Of a stretch of DNA of 64,000 bases, positions 35,798-44,458 are shown piece by piece. The DNA is taken from contig JAUILK010000014.1 in assembly GCA_030433275.1 (NCBI GenBank), forward strand, positions 1 through 64,000, written 5' to 3'. Under the pieces are notes generated by a model. The model was given only the letters and a program-made list of their open reading frames with translations. It did not search any database and was not told where the DNA came from. Each line of letters begins with the position of its first letter. The stretch's first letter is position 1. Both the position numbers and the translations under genes were made by a program. Source of the stretch: Gammaproteobacteria bacterium (lineage in GTDB: Bacteria; Pseudomonadota; Gammaproteobacteria; Nitrococcales; Nitrococcaceae).

Positions 35798-35814
35798 AAG
35801 GTCAAAAAAGGTCA
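35798..35814 (+). promoter_or_regulatory. Direct repeat AAGGTCA-N3-AAGGTCA, candidate regulator site
   Basis: Two copies of AAGGTCA start 10 bases apart (35798 and 35808), one helical turn, as usual for OmpR-family dimers bound in tandem. The repeat lies between the regulator and the Spy/CpxP-like gene. It does not match the enterobacterial CpxR box, so the assignment rests on position and spacing. Confidence 0.4.
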
Positions 35815-35940
35815 CGACACCCTGACAAATCCTTACCAACCTTTGCACAGTTGCGCTCCAATCGGACGGGTATCGAGCGGATACTGCCCTTGAACGCGGA
35901 CAGGCCGCGAGCAGACCGAAGACACTCCAGGAGCTAGTGT

Positions 35941-36399
35941 ATGAAAACAATCACCCGTACCCTCGGCGCATTCATCCTCGCCGCCACAGTGGCCGCATCC
36001 GGCTTTGCCATTGCGCACGGTGGTGGCAGTGGGCACGGCCCGTCGCTTGAGCGTATCCTCGATCGGCTCGACCGCAAGGTGGAGCTTACCGATCAACAGC
36101 GTCAGACGCTCGAGGAGCGCCTGGCTCCCCTCGCCGAGCAATTTCAAGGAATGCGCGGCGCGCGTGGCGCGATGATGCAGCGCCTATGGGAGAGCGTCGG
36201 CGATCAGGCGACGACCGATAAACTGATCGCGGGGCTGCAAAGCCGGGTAGGTGAGAAAATGCGGTTGATGGCCGATGCCATGGGTACTGTTCACGAAGTG
36301 CTCACCCCGGAACAGCGCACGGAGGTCTCCAAAATGCTCGAGCACGGCGGTTGGGGTAGGCGCGGGGCTCATAGCAAGGGTAAACACCACGGGATGTAG
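35941..36399 (+). CDS. Spy/CpxP-like periplasmic chaperone (152 aa)
   Basis: Small periplasmic helical protein that binds unfolded proteins or damps the Cpx kinase. It has a signal peptide (TLGAFILAATVAASGFAIA), a His/Gly-rich stretch (HGGGSGHG), then helices with the two family LTxxQ repeats (VELTDQQRQTL and VLTPEQRTEV), and a His/Gly/Lys-rich tail (HGGWGRRGAHSKGKHHGM) that may bind metal. It diverges from the CpxRA-like genes, as in the classical cpx locus, and is probably their main target. Confidence 0.9.
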   Translation: MKTITRTLGAFILAATVAASGFAIAHGGGSGHGPSLERILDRLDRKVELTDQQRQTLEERLAPLAEQFQGMRGARGAMMQRLWESVGDQATTDKLIAGLQSRVGEKMRLMADAMGTVHEVLTPEQRTEVSKMLEHGGWGRRGAHSKGKHHGM

Positions 36400-36433
36400 G
36401 ATGACAGCGGCGTGCCGAGAGGGTAATTACGCT

Positions 36434-36465
36434 CATGGCGGTACCCGGTAATGGGTATCGCCATG
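36434..36465 (+). terminator. Long stem-loop after the Spy/CpxP-like gene
   Basis: CATGGCGGTACCC pairs with GGGTATCGCCATG over 13 positions (one G-U type) around the loop GGTAAT, 35 bases past the stop codon. There is no T-run after it, so it may protect the mRNA 3' end rather than end transcription by itself. Confidence 0.5.
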
Positions 36466-36658
36466 AACATATTAAAGTCGCGTTTGAAATCTGTTACGTC
36501 GTTTCAGTGTCACCGCCACCCCTCATGTATGCGGCTGTGCACACGGGGCGGCTCGTGCTGGAGTAACAGGGGTTGAGGGGGTATTTGCCGCTAGCAAAGG
36601 AAACCGAGTAGTGCTCGACACGCTTAAATGCAGAAAACAATTGCAGTAGGCGGATATC

Positions 36659-37009
36659 AGCCGTAAGCAGGCCGACGCCGCCGTGCTGGATGAAGTGGTC
36701 AGTGGCTCGGTGGTGACGCGCACACAGCTCGAAAGCCTGGGGCCGGGGCCAGTTGTTGGTCATATCAACCATACGGCGCTGCGCTCCACGCGCGGGAGCG
36801 AAAAGCCGCCTCAGGAGGCCAAAATTGATGGTGTAGGCCACCGCTTAGACGCCAAGATCGAAGGTGTCGATCTCAAGCTAAGCACTGAGATCAGGCAACT
36901 GCGCTGGATGATGGGGGGATTGGCCGCGCTCAGTGCGGCCCTTTTAGTTAAGTTGCTGCCCGAGTTGTTTGGCCGCTATTTTTTAGGGGCGGCCAGTCCC
37001 TACTGCTAA
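36659..37009 (+). pseudogene. DUF1640-like coiled-coil membrane protein, remnant
   Basis: The reading SRKQADAAVLDEVVSGSVVTR, then KIDGVGHRLDAKIEGVDLKL, STEIRQLRWMMGGLAAL and LLVKLLPELFGR has the order of DUF1640-type proteins: a helix, repeated coiled-coil units and one C-terminal membrane segment. No proper start is present and the segment between (about residues 25-55) looks foreign, so it is probably a fragment. A GTG at 36683 could still begin a 108-aa product. The rest of the 36466-37339 gap shows nothing recognisable. Confidence 0.45.
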
Positions 37010-37339
37010 GCCCCGTTGGGCCATTCTGAGCTTTAATCTCGTCTTTTTCGGGTTTACAGGCTTGATGACATCCCACCAAAGCACACTCCTCGTAGAAATA
37101 CTGATGGCTCCGTCGCAATACGGCGTGATGGTTACGATAACCGGGCCAAATAGCAGTTGGTATGGGAAGTCCACGTAGGTCCATGGCGGATTCATGCCAT
37201 GGCCCCTCATGGGCGATGATTGGCGCAGGGAGAGTAATTAAATTCTTATTTAAATCAATATCTAACTATCCTGTCGCAAAACGGTAAACTTGTTATGCTT
37301 GCTAATAAACGGTGGGCTGGTTTTGCCTAATCGAACGCC

Positions 37340-37879
37340 ATGCGACTTCTCCTGGTTCTGCTCGTGCTGCTGCCAAACTTCGTGGTTGCAGAGACTTTAG
37401 TCGGCATCCCTTTCGTCGTGGATAGCAATACGCTGGAGATCCACGGCGAGCGTATTCACCTGTACGGCATTGATGCCCCTGAGCGCACTCAACCTTGCTA
37501 CGATTCGGACGGGTTTCCGTGGCGATGCGGGCAGAAGGCCGCCTCTGCGCTGGCCGCCCGTATCGGTGGGCAGGCGGTGCGCTGCGAGGGCAGCGAACGA
37601 GATGGCGCTGGGTGTCTGGTCGTTGTCTGCTATGTCCAAGGGAAGGATCTCAATGCCTGGATGGTTCGCTGGGGCTGGGCACTGGCCTATCGCGGCCGCA
37701 GTCCTGATTATATAGGCGAAGAGCGGCAAGCCAAAGCCGCCGAACTCGGGGTCTGGTCAGGTTCATTCGTCATGCCTTGGCGGTGGCGCTCACTCCGACG
37801 CGGCGCAGACACAGTGTATGACGAGGACTATCCGGGTTTCGGCCATCAGGGAGCGGCTGGGCGCTTCAGGCAGTTTTAG
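37340..37879 (+). CDS. Exported nuclease-like (SNase fold) protein lacking the expected catalytic Arg (179 aa)
   Basis: Staphylococcal nuclease-fold protein with a signal peptide (LLLVLLVLLPNFVVA). The OB-fold start VDSNTLEIHGERIHLYGIDAPE carries the Asp, Arg and Glu of the active site. QPCYDSDGFPWRCGQKAA and DLNAWMVRWGWALAYRGRS match the common bacterial SNase pattern. In family members a D-x-Y-G-R segment supplies the second catalytic Arg. Here the equivalent reads DGAGCLVVVCY, so Tyr and Arg are replaced and a Cys stands in the Arg position. Nuclease activity is therefore doubtful. The gene is isolated. Confidence 0.82.
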   Translation: MRLLLVLLVLLPNFVVAETLVGIPFVVDSNTLEIHGERIHLYGIDAPERTQPCYDSDGFPWRCGQKAASALAARIGGQAVRCEGSERDGAGCLVVVCYVQGKDLNAWMVRWGWALAYRGRSPDYIGEERQAKAAELGVWSGSFVMPWRWRSLRRGADTVYDEDYPGFGHQGAAGRFRQF

Positions 37880-38315
37880 TTGCGCGACCGAGAGGGATGC
37901 AGTTTGGTGCGAGGATCATTTTGCTAAAATGTGACAAGTTGCGCAAAAATATCGGCCAACTTCTATAAACTTTTCTAACAAAGGATTTGTGGTACGAGCA
38001 GGGATGCTCACCCCTCGAGCACGAGCCACACGGATCCGCCTGCATCGATATCGACCCGGCTGTGTTGGGAAATCACCGTTTGATCTATCCAATAGAGACA
38101 CGAGAGACGTTCGTGTCTCGCTGCCTCGGTTGATCGTCGGGCAGTTCCACCAGAGTTGGTTTACCCCACCGCACTGACGTGCGGTACTTCGTTGCGATGC
38201 ATTTAAACGCCATCAAAAGCGGTGAAGTTGCGCTCCTTCCAGGGTTCGACGTCGTTGGATCGTCTTTGAGCCGCGGGCGCGAAACATCGTCGTCAATAAT
38301 CGTTGGGCATATGTG
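37880..38315. other. 436-base gap with a 9-bp hairpin
   Basis: No credible gene. GAGACACGA-GAGACGT-TCGTGTCTC (38095-38119) is a perfect 9-bp stem-loop without a T-run. The region lies downstream of both the nuclease-like gene and the exbD end, so it should contain transcription stops for both, but no typical one was found. Confidence 0.35.
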
Positions 38316-38795
38316 TCATTGTGGGGCTGAATTCGCTGCGGGTTGTGTCGATGCCTGGTGCGGATCCCCGGTTTGCGAAGGGTCGGATACAAAGCCGATG
38401 CGGCCCAATCCCGCTTTACCCGCCTCGGCCATGATTTCGGCTAGGATCTCATAGCGGGTCGAGCGGTCGGCATGCAAGTGCAACTCGGGTATTGGTACCC
38501 GTTCACCGGCAGCAAGCAAGCGCGCGCTGAGCTCGGCTCGGTCGACTGATGTGCCGTCCCAATAAAAGCGACCCTCGGCATCGATGGCGATCTGCACGTT
38601 CTCTGGTTCTACCTCGGTCGGTTGACTCGCCACCTTGGGCAGATCGATCTTCACGGCATTGGTGATCAACGGTGCGGTGACGATAAAGATCACCAGCAAT
38701 ACCAGCATGATATCGACCAATGGTATTACGTTGATTTCCGTCATGGGAGTCGTAGTGCCGCGCCCACCTTGGCCGTTAAAGCTACCAAAAGCCAT
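38316..38795 (-). CDS. exbD: ExbD, biopolymer transport protein
   Basis: Inner-membrane component of the TonB energising complex. The 159-aa protein has a short cytoplasmic start, one membrane helix with the proton-path Asp (EINVIPLVDIMLVLLVIFIV), and a periplasmic domain with LPKVASQPTEVEPENVQIAID. It ends in a Pro/Ala/Gln-rich tail. It is the last gene of pcuC-tonB-exbB-exbD with 3 bases between exbB and exbD. Confidence 0.94.
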   Translation of the reverse strand: MAFGSFNGQGGRGTTTPMTEINVIPLVDIMLVLLVIFIVTAPLITNAVKIDLPKVASQPTEVEPENVQIAIDAEGRFYWDGTSVDRAELSARLLAAGERVPIPELHLHADRSTRYEILAEIMAEAGKAGLGRIGFVSDPSQTGDPHQASTQPAANSAPQ

Positions 38796-38798
38796 GGC

Positions 38799-39566
38799 TT
38801 AGCTCCGTCGACCGGCCACGGCCGACTCCGCCACGCGCAAATGAGCAACGGCTTCAGAGGGCTGTGTCTGCCGATCGAGTTTGGCGCCAGTAACGAAGAA
38901 GGCGAAAAGATCGTGAGCGAAACCATCGAGCCGCGCCAGCATCAGTCGATTGCTACGTACCAGAAAGTTGTAGCCGAGTACCGCCGGGATGGCGACGGCG
39001 AGCCCGATGGCGGTCATGATGAGTGCCTCGCCTACCGGGCCGGCCACCTGATCCAAGCCGCCACTGCCGCTTTGGGCTATGGATATGAGCGCATGGTAGA
39101 TACCCCACACTGTGCCGAGCAGCCCGACGAAAGGTGCGGTGGAGCCGATCGAAGCGAGCAAGGTAAGCCCGGATTCGGCCCGTGCGGTCTCCTCGTCGAT
39201 GACGTTGCGCAGCGCACGGGTAAGGAAGTCGCCGGCGCTGCCGGCCTCGCTTACGCGACTCACACCGTAGCGCTCATGATGAGAACTGGCGATCACGCCA
39301 TGGTGGGCCAGGCGTGAAAATGGGTCTTTTGGGTGTTGCTCCTCCAGGTGGGCTGCCACGGCGGTGAGCGAAGGCGTATCCCAGAAAAACTCCAAAAACC
39401 GCCGACTGCGCTTGATCGCCAGCGCATTATGTACCGTCTTGGTTAGTATCAAATACCAGCTGATTAACGAGGCGAGCAGCATCAGCACCAAGATGGCCCT
39501 GGCGAGGCCATCAGCCTGCTGCAGAAAATTAATGAAGCCTAACGCGTGTTCGGTTTCCACGGCCAA
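38799..39566 (-). CDS. exbB: ExbB, MotA/TolQ/ExbB proton channel protein
   Basis: Forms the pentameric channel that surrounds ExbD. The 255-aa protein has three membrane helices: LARAILVLMLLASLISWYLI, then TLLASIGSTAPFVGLLGTVWGIYHAL and AGPVGEALIMTAIGLAVAIPAVLGYN, the last two being the family signature. It lies between tonB and exbD with 3-base gaps, so all are translated from one message. Confidence 0.94.
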   Translation of the reverse strand: MAVETEHALGFINFLQQADGLARAILVLMLLASLISWYLILTKTVHNALAIKRSRRFLEFFWDTPSLTAVAAHLEEQHPKDPFSRLAHHGVIASSHHERYGVSRVSEAGSAGDFLTRALRNVIDEETARAESGLTLLASIGSTAPFVGLLGTVWGIYHALISIAQSGSGGLDQVAGPVGEALIMTAIGLAVAIPAVLGYNFLVRSNRLMLARLDGFAHDLFAFFVTGAKLDRQTQPSEAVAHLRVAESAVAGRRS

Positions 39567-39569
39567 CCC

Positions 39570-40325
39570 TTAACTTAGCTCGAATTGAATGGGAACCAGC
39601 ACCCAAGCGGCAATAGCTTGTCCGGCTTGGTGGGCCGGCGCGAAGCGCCAATTGCGCACGGCCTCCAACGCGGCCTGATCCAGGCGGCGGTGGCCGCAAG
39701 AACGCTGCACTTTGATTTGATTGACGTGTCCGCTGGCGTTGACGTGCACCCGCAGTAGCACTTTGCCCTGTTCGCCCAAGCGCCTTGAGCGCATGGGATA
39801 GGCCGGCGGCGGATTGTCCCGATAGGCCGCCACGATATTGGGCGGGATGATCGGTGCCTCCTTGGCTGTGTCGCTGGTCGAAACCGAGCGTGGCGTCCGC
39901 TCCGGCGCTGGTTGCACCGGCGGCGATGGTTTGGGTGGCGGCTGCGCTATGGATTCCCGGCGAGGCGGGGGTTTAGGCGCTGTTTCCATCGGCACCGGTT
40001 CGGGTCGAGTTTGCGCGATAAGCGGTTTTTTCACCGGCTTGGGTCGTTTAACCGGTTCAGGCGGCCGTTTCACTTGCGGCTTGGGTTTCGGCTCCGGTTT
40101 AATCTTCGGAGCCGGCTTAGGCTGCGGGGTTGCCGGCTCAGGAGCCGGTGGTGCCTCGATGAAGCGTACCATCAGCGGCTCGCCAGCGGCGAGTTGTGGC
40201 ATCGGCTGATGCAGTTGCGTTATTGCCCATAGCAATACCGCATGCACAGCCAGCACCAACCCGGCCACGGGCCAGTTCAGTGTTGGCTGTGTAGACAGAT
40301 CAGCCCACGTTGCCATTGTAGGCAC
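39570..40325 (-). CDS. tonB: TonB energy-transducing protein
   Basis: Links the proton motive force to outer-membrane receptors. The 251-aa protein has an N-terminal anchor (WPVAGLVLAVHAVLLWAITQ) and a long Pro/Lys/Glu-rich periplasmic spacer (about 50-150, PKPAPKIKPEPKPKPQVKRP). The C-terminal TonB domain shows YPMRSRRLGEQGKVLLRVHV, IKVQRSCGHRRLDQAALEAV and RNWRFAPAH. A GTG at 40325 with GAGG about 10 bases before it was preferred to the ATG at 40316. Only one TonB is seen in the window, so it may serve both receptors here. Confidence 0.93.
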   Translation of the reverse strand: MPTMATWADLSTQPTLNWPVAGLVLAVHAVLLWAITQLHQPMPQLAAGEPLMVRFIEAPPAPEPATPQPKPAPKIKPEPKPKPQVKRPPEPVKRPKPVKKPLIAQTRPEPVPMETAPKPPPRRESIAQPPPKPSPPVQPAPERTPRSVSTSDTAKEAPIIPPNIVAAYRDNPPPAYPMRSRRLGEQGKVLLRVHVNASGHVNQIKVQRSCGHRRLDQAALEAVRNWRFAPAHQAGQAIAAWVLVPIQFELS

Positions 40326-40353
40326 GATGACGCCTCGTTGTCGTAAGATGGAT

Positions 40354-40800
40354 CTACTGCGACTCGGACCAGCCTCGTGCTGCCGCTCCCTTGACTAAGA
40401 ACTCGGCGCGGCGGGTCGAGCCGTCGGCGAATTTGAGCGTTACCGCTACTTGGTCCCCCGGTTTGAGGGGGTCGTGCGGGGGCATGAGCATGATGTGATA
40501 TCCGCCGGGGGCGAAGCGTAGCTGGCTACCGACGGGTACTTCGATTGAGGCGACAGGGTGCATCTCGCCGTGGCCATCGGTCACAATGCTTCGATGCAGC
40601 ATAGCACGTGTGAAGCCTTCTGCGGTCGCTCCGGTAAGAGTGATTGTATGACCGGTACGGTTATCGAGCACGAAATAGCCGCCTGCCGGTAGATCGCCGG
40701 GCAGCAGCCGTATCCAGGCCTGATTGATGCGCACGTTTTCATTTGCAAAAACAAGTCCGGACAGAACGAGTAATACGCCTGCCACCAGGTTCTTAACCAT
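40354..40800 (-). CDS. PCu(A)C-type periplasmic copper chaperone
   Basis: Carries Cu(I) in the periplasm, usually to the CuA or CuB site of cytochrome oxidase. Signal peptide MVKNLVAGVLLVLSGLVFA. The copper-binding pattern of the family is conserved: His in AMLHRSIV, Met in GEMHPVASIEVPVG, and His-x-Met in FAPGGYHIMLMPPHDPLKPG. The 148-aa length is standard. It is the first gene of an operon with tonB, exbB and exbD, an uncommon arrangement that suggests the TonB set energises copper uptake. Confidence 0.9.
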   Translation of the reverse strand: MVKNLVAGVLLVLSGLVFANENVRINQAWIRLLPGDLPAGGYFVLDNRTGHTITLTGATAEGFTRAMLHRSIVTDGHGEMHPVASIEVPVGSQLRFAPGGYHIMLMPPHDPLKPGDQVAVTLKFADGSTRRAEFLVKGAAARGWSESQ

Positions 40801-41028
40801 CTTGAGCTCCAGGTTGCGCGCCGCAGCGTGTGGACGTTGCCGGCTGCGCCCGATTTCTCCTCAATTCACGAACGGATGCTCGTGGATCCGGCCGCCATGA
40901 GTCGGGCTGATCGTACGTTGACCAAATATTTTGTTGCGATTTTCGAGTCCGGTGTCCGACGCGTAGGGCGTGCGCCGACCAGTATTTGGAGATTCTATTA
41001 CAGGATGGCTTGTTATGGTGCATGAGTA

Positions 41029-41074
41029 AATGCGACAAATTGTCGCACCCTAGGGTGCGACAATTTGTCGCATT
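41029..41074. repeat. Perfect 46-bp palindrome built from two TGCGACA dyads
   Basis: The left half (41029-41051) is the exact reverse complement of the right half (41052-41074), centred on CCTAGG. Each half contains TGCGACA-N3-TGTCGCA, so four half-sites are present. The right half plus two bases recurs at 23737-23757. It lies 229 bases before pcuC and about 250 bases before a decayed siderophore receptor. There is no T-run at either side, so a regulator site is more likely than a terminator. Confidence 0.75.
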
Positions 41075-41321
41075 CCGATTGTTCATCTCTCATCCTATGC
41101 TTTAAGCCGTCGACCGGCTAGGCAAGCATTTTTCCCTCGGTACATCGGCACCGCCTGTTTCGGACTCTGAAGTCGGGGCCGGCGGTTGGATGTGCCGATT
41201 GTGCTGGACTGCACATGTTAGGGACAGGACGTCCCGGGCGAATTACTTTTGGCAAGCCTCCAAGGGGGCGGCTTTTTGTAGTATCCGTAAAAACATTCAA
41301 AGATCAGCACCAGGAGAGGGG

Positions 41322-42010
41322 TGATGCGCCCGCGGCCCGTTTTTTCGTCGCTGGCTCGATATTGACATTAAGCACGGTTATGCCCGCGGAACGCCCGCTC
41401 GCCGGATTGGCCGAACAAGGGGCGGTCAGCTAGAGTTGTCGGCCTTGACCGCGACAGCGCGCCCCGTATCCAGCTATAGCGTCCCCAACGCCAGTACCGC
41501 CACCAAGGCCGACATGCCGATCAGGCAAATACCGGTGTCCATCCAAGCGGTGCCGAAAGCCGTTTTGGATGACCAACAGGTCCTCGACCTAGAGGGGGCA
41601 CTGAAAACGTGAACGGAGTAGCCCCCAATTCTCTTTCGGTTATCGGGACGGATTTTTGATGCGCCGTTTTCCGACCCGCGATACGCAGCACAGGGATGGT
41701 TTCCTTAAGAAGTCTCTGGACTGGGCACGAGCTTGGGCGAGTCGGATGGCCGGGTCTGTCCGTTGGCGCTGGTGCGTTTTTTGTGAGCCAACGCGAAGAG
41801 GGTAATGCCAATACCCTCCAACTCCCTGGTTATGGGCGAGTGGATTTGATGCTCGTCTGCCCTAGATGAGTTGGCCCCAGCAGGGTAAGTGTTCGGTTCA
41901 ACGTCGAGAACCTGCTCGACAATAAATACTTCGTGGCGTCCAACTATCGGAACAACGTCATGCCCGGCGCGCCACTGACCTTCCTGGGGCAGGCGCAGGT
42001 GAGTTTTTAG
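41322..42010 (+). pseudogene. TonB-dependent siderophore receptor, decayed with internal deletion
   Basis: Pieces of a receptor lie in order in several frames. There is a signal-peptide-like start (MRPRPVFSSLA, then ILTLSTVMPAE after a shift). A plug start SVPNASTATKADMPIRQIPV and SIQAVPKAVLDDQQVLDLEG follow. LKNVNGVAP is restored by adding one A near 41610, then come FPTRDTQHRDGFLKK, LQLPGYGRVDLML and the last strand NVENLLDNKYFVASNYR...GQAQVSF with the stop at 42008-42010. About 500 residues between plug and C-terminus are missing. The order and content match FhuA/FpvA-type siderophore receptors. Its loss leaves the palindrome and TonB operon next to the copper-type receptor. Confidence 0.8.
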
Positions 42011-42166
42011 GTATTTTCAGGCGCGATAGCTTTAGCTGAGTTTTGAGTTCCGTGGCGCGCGCCGGCGCACCGAGATCGTAGGCAGTAGGCTGCTGTTCAC
42101 GCCCAGGCTGGCTTGATCGGCCCGTGTCGGTGGAATGACTCGGCTTGTAAGTTGTTCGAGGTTGTT

Positions 42167-44329
42167 ATGGCTAAACGTACGCTATTTTTTGTTCTCTTGG
42201 CGGCCGTTTGCGTCGCTCGCCCGTTGTTTGCCCAGGATGAGGAAGTGAGGTTGCCAGCGCTCGAAGTAGTGGGCCAGCCCATCGACCGTCCGGGTATCAA
42301 CCCGGAGCGGGCGCCTTTTGCTACGCCTGATACGGCCGATCTGCTGCGCCGGGCTCCCGGTGCCAACGTGAATGTAAATGGCCCCATCACGGGAATGGCC
42401 CAATATCGAGGGATGTTTGGGCAACGACTCAATGTGCGGCTGAACGGCACGCCGATCGAGCCTGGAGGCCCTAATTGGATGGACCCACCATTACAATACA
42501 TGCCCCGCAGTTTGGTGGAGTCAGTCAACGTTATACGCGGCGTTGCGCCGGTGAGTACGGGTTCGGGAATCGGCGGTTCTATCGAAGTGACGGAGAAATC
42601 CAGCCGATTTTCCGAGAGTGAAAAGTTCGAATTCCATAATGATGTTGAGGTTGCCGGTCATTCCGTCGATAGCGGTTATAACTTAGGGGGCATTCTGTCT
42701 TTAGCTAATAAACACCACCGGTTGCATTTCATAGGTAGCCGGGATGACGGTGATGATACTCGGTTTGGTGACGGCACCATCAAGGGTACCGAGTACGAGC
42801 GGAATACCTACGGCGCTGGCTACGGATTTAAAGTTGGCGATCATGAGTTTGGACTCGATTATCAACGCCTCGATGTCAACGATACCGGTACCCCTGGCTT
42901 GCCCATGGATATTAGCTTTACCGAGACGGATCGGGTAAATGGAAACTATGCCGGAGTGTGGAACGATATCAAATTCAAGGCCGGTGTCTATTATTCGAAC
43001 GTAGATCACCGAATGAACAATTTCAGTTTGCGGCAGACACCTAACTTTTGCCAACTGCCGGCGCCGTTTTGTGCGGGTGCGGATAAGCGCTTGGTTAACG
43101 CCGACAGCGATACCTTCGGTTATAGTGCCCAAGCGATTCTAGCCCTGTGGGGGGGCAGCTTGACGCTCGGGGCGGATGGTCAGCTTGCTGAACACGATGC
43201 GACCGTCCTTGATCCTGACGTGGCGCCGTTTTTCATCACGAACTTCAATGACGCCCGTAGCAATACTTATGGATTCTTCAGCGAATGGAGCAGGGCATTT
43301 CGCCAAAATTGGGAGTTGCAGCTTGGCGTACGTTACCACCGCGTGGCAATGGATGCCGGTCGGGTCGATGCGTTCCCAGCCCAACTCGCCGATATGGGGA
43401 TGGGAGGGATGCCGGCCCAAATGGTGAGCATGCTAAGGGACCGATTCAATAATGCGAACCGGGATCAGATCAACAACAATGTGGATTGGCTGGTTCAGCT
43501 TGGTTATCAAATGAATCCTTCGTTTCACTGGACTTTTGCGGTGGCACGCAAAGTTCGCTCCCCCAACTATGTCGAACGTTATATGTGGATACCGCTCGAA
43601 GTCAATGCCGGCCTTGGAGACGGGAATAACTACATAGGGAATGTAAACCTTGATCCGGAAATCTCCCGTCAGGTGGAGTTGGGGTTCGACTGGCAAACGC
43701 AGGCCGATACGGCCTATTTTTCCCCGCGCCTCTATTACCGCAGGGTAAACGATTACATTCAAGGAACGCCGGTTACGGATCCGGTGGTGACGGGCGTCAG
43801 CGCCAATGCGGCCGGGGATCCCACGCCACTGCAATTCAGTAACGTAGATGCCGCGATTTATGGCTTCGATGCGAATTTCGGCTACCGCTTTCATCCGCAA
43901 TGGCGGATCGATGGGGTGGCGAGTTATGTTCGTGGCAAACGGCGCGATATCAACGATAATTTGTATCGTATGGCTCCGCCGACGATACGGCTGGCCCTTA
44001 CTCATGAGCACGCCCAGTGGTTCGCGACGCTGGAGGGCGTGTTCGTTTATCGTCAGGAGCATATTTCTAAGACGAACACGCGGGATCCGCAGAATCCGAA
44101 CAATAGCGATAGCGAAATCCCCGGCTACGTACTAGCCAATCTCTACGGGCAATACCAATTTCCTGACCAAGGGCTCACGCTTAATCTCGGGATCAATAAT
44201 CTTCTTGACAAGAGCTACATTAATGCCTTGGGAGGGTTCAACCGGGTTTTGAACAGCGATGTTGCGCAAGGCCAGCGCCTCCCCGGGCCCGGGCGCAACT
44301 TTTTTGCGTCCGTGCGCTATAAATTTTAG
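42167..44329 (+). CDS. TonB-dependent receptor, probable copper type (720 aa)
   Basis: The start at 42167 (MAKRTLFFVLLAAVCVARPL) gives a signal peptide; GAGG lies 8 bases before it. TonB-box region EVRLPALEVVGQ. The plug has DLLRRAPGANVNVNGPITGM, QRLNVRLNGTPIEPGGPNWM and DPPLQYMPRSLVESVNVIRG, phrases shared with the OprC/NosA copper-receptor branch. The barrel contains a methionine-rich segment (DMGMGGMPAQMVSMLRDR, about 409-425) and a Cys pair in NFCQLPAPFCAG. The C-terminal strand ends FFASVRYKF. Met-rich loops suit Cu(I)/Cu(II) binding, and the nearby pcuC-tonB-exbBD operon supports this. The metal is inferred, not proven. Confidence 0.85.
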   Translation: MAKRTLFFVLLAAVCVARPLFAQDEEVRLPALEVVGQPIDRPGINPERAPFATPDTADLLRRAPGANVNVNGPITGMAQYRGMFGQRLNVRLNGTPIEPGGPNWMDPPLQYMPRSLVESVNVIRGVAPVSTGSGIGGSIEVTEKSSRFSESEKFEFHNDVEVAGHSVDSGYNLGGILSLANKHHRLHFIGSRDDGDDTRFGDGTIKGTEYERNTYGAGYGFKVGDHEFGLDYQRLDVNDTGTPGLPMDISFTETDRVNGNYAGVWNDIKFKAGVYYSNVDHRMNNFSLRQTPNFCQLPAPFCAGADKRLVNADSDTFGYSAQAILALWGGSLTLGADGQLAEHDATVLDPDVAPFFITNFNDARSNTYGFFSEWSRAFRQNWELQLGVRYHRVAMDAGRVDAFPAQLADMGMGGMPAQMVSMLRDRFNNANRDQINNNVDWLVQLGYQMNPSFHWTFAVARKVRSPNYVERYMWIPLEVNAGLGDGNNYIGNVNLDPEISRQVELGFDWQTQADTAYFSPRLYYRRVNDYIQGTPVTDPVVTGVSANAAGDPTPLQFSNVDAAIYGFDANFGYRFHPQWRIDGVASYVRGKRRDINDNLYRMAPPTIRLALTHEHAQWFATLEGVFVYRQEHISKTNTRDPQNPNNSDSEIPGYVLANLYGQYQFPDQGLTLNLGINNLLDKSYINALGGFNRVLNSDVAQGQRLPGPGRNFFASVRYKF

Positions 44330-44458
44330 CCTCGTCGCGGCGGGATAAAGCGCGCTGTTCACCCTTTGCGGGTGGGTGCACGCAAGTACGTACCGGTGGT
44401 GCGGATTGGGGTGTCGTGTCGGTGAGTGCCTGCAATGCTGAGGGGGCTGCGTTTGTAT

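Noticed and set aside
36494-36841. 115-aa minus-strand open frame opposite the DUF1640-like remnant
   Set aside because: The plus strand explains the sequence better; residues show no known motif.
41029-41074. 46-bp palindrome as a transcription terminator
   Set aside because: No T-run on either side and its half recurs upstream of another gene at promoter distance; a binding site was preferred.
41215-41433. 72-aa plus-strand open frame
   Set aside because: Its second half is the shifted signal-peptide remnant of the decayed receptor; it is not a gene of its own.
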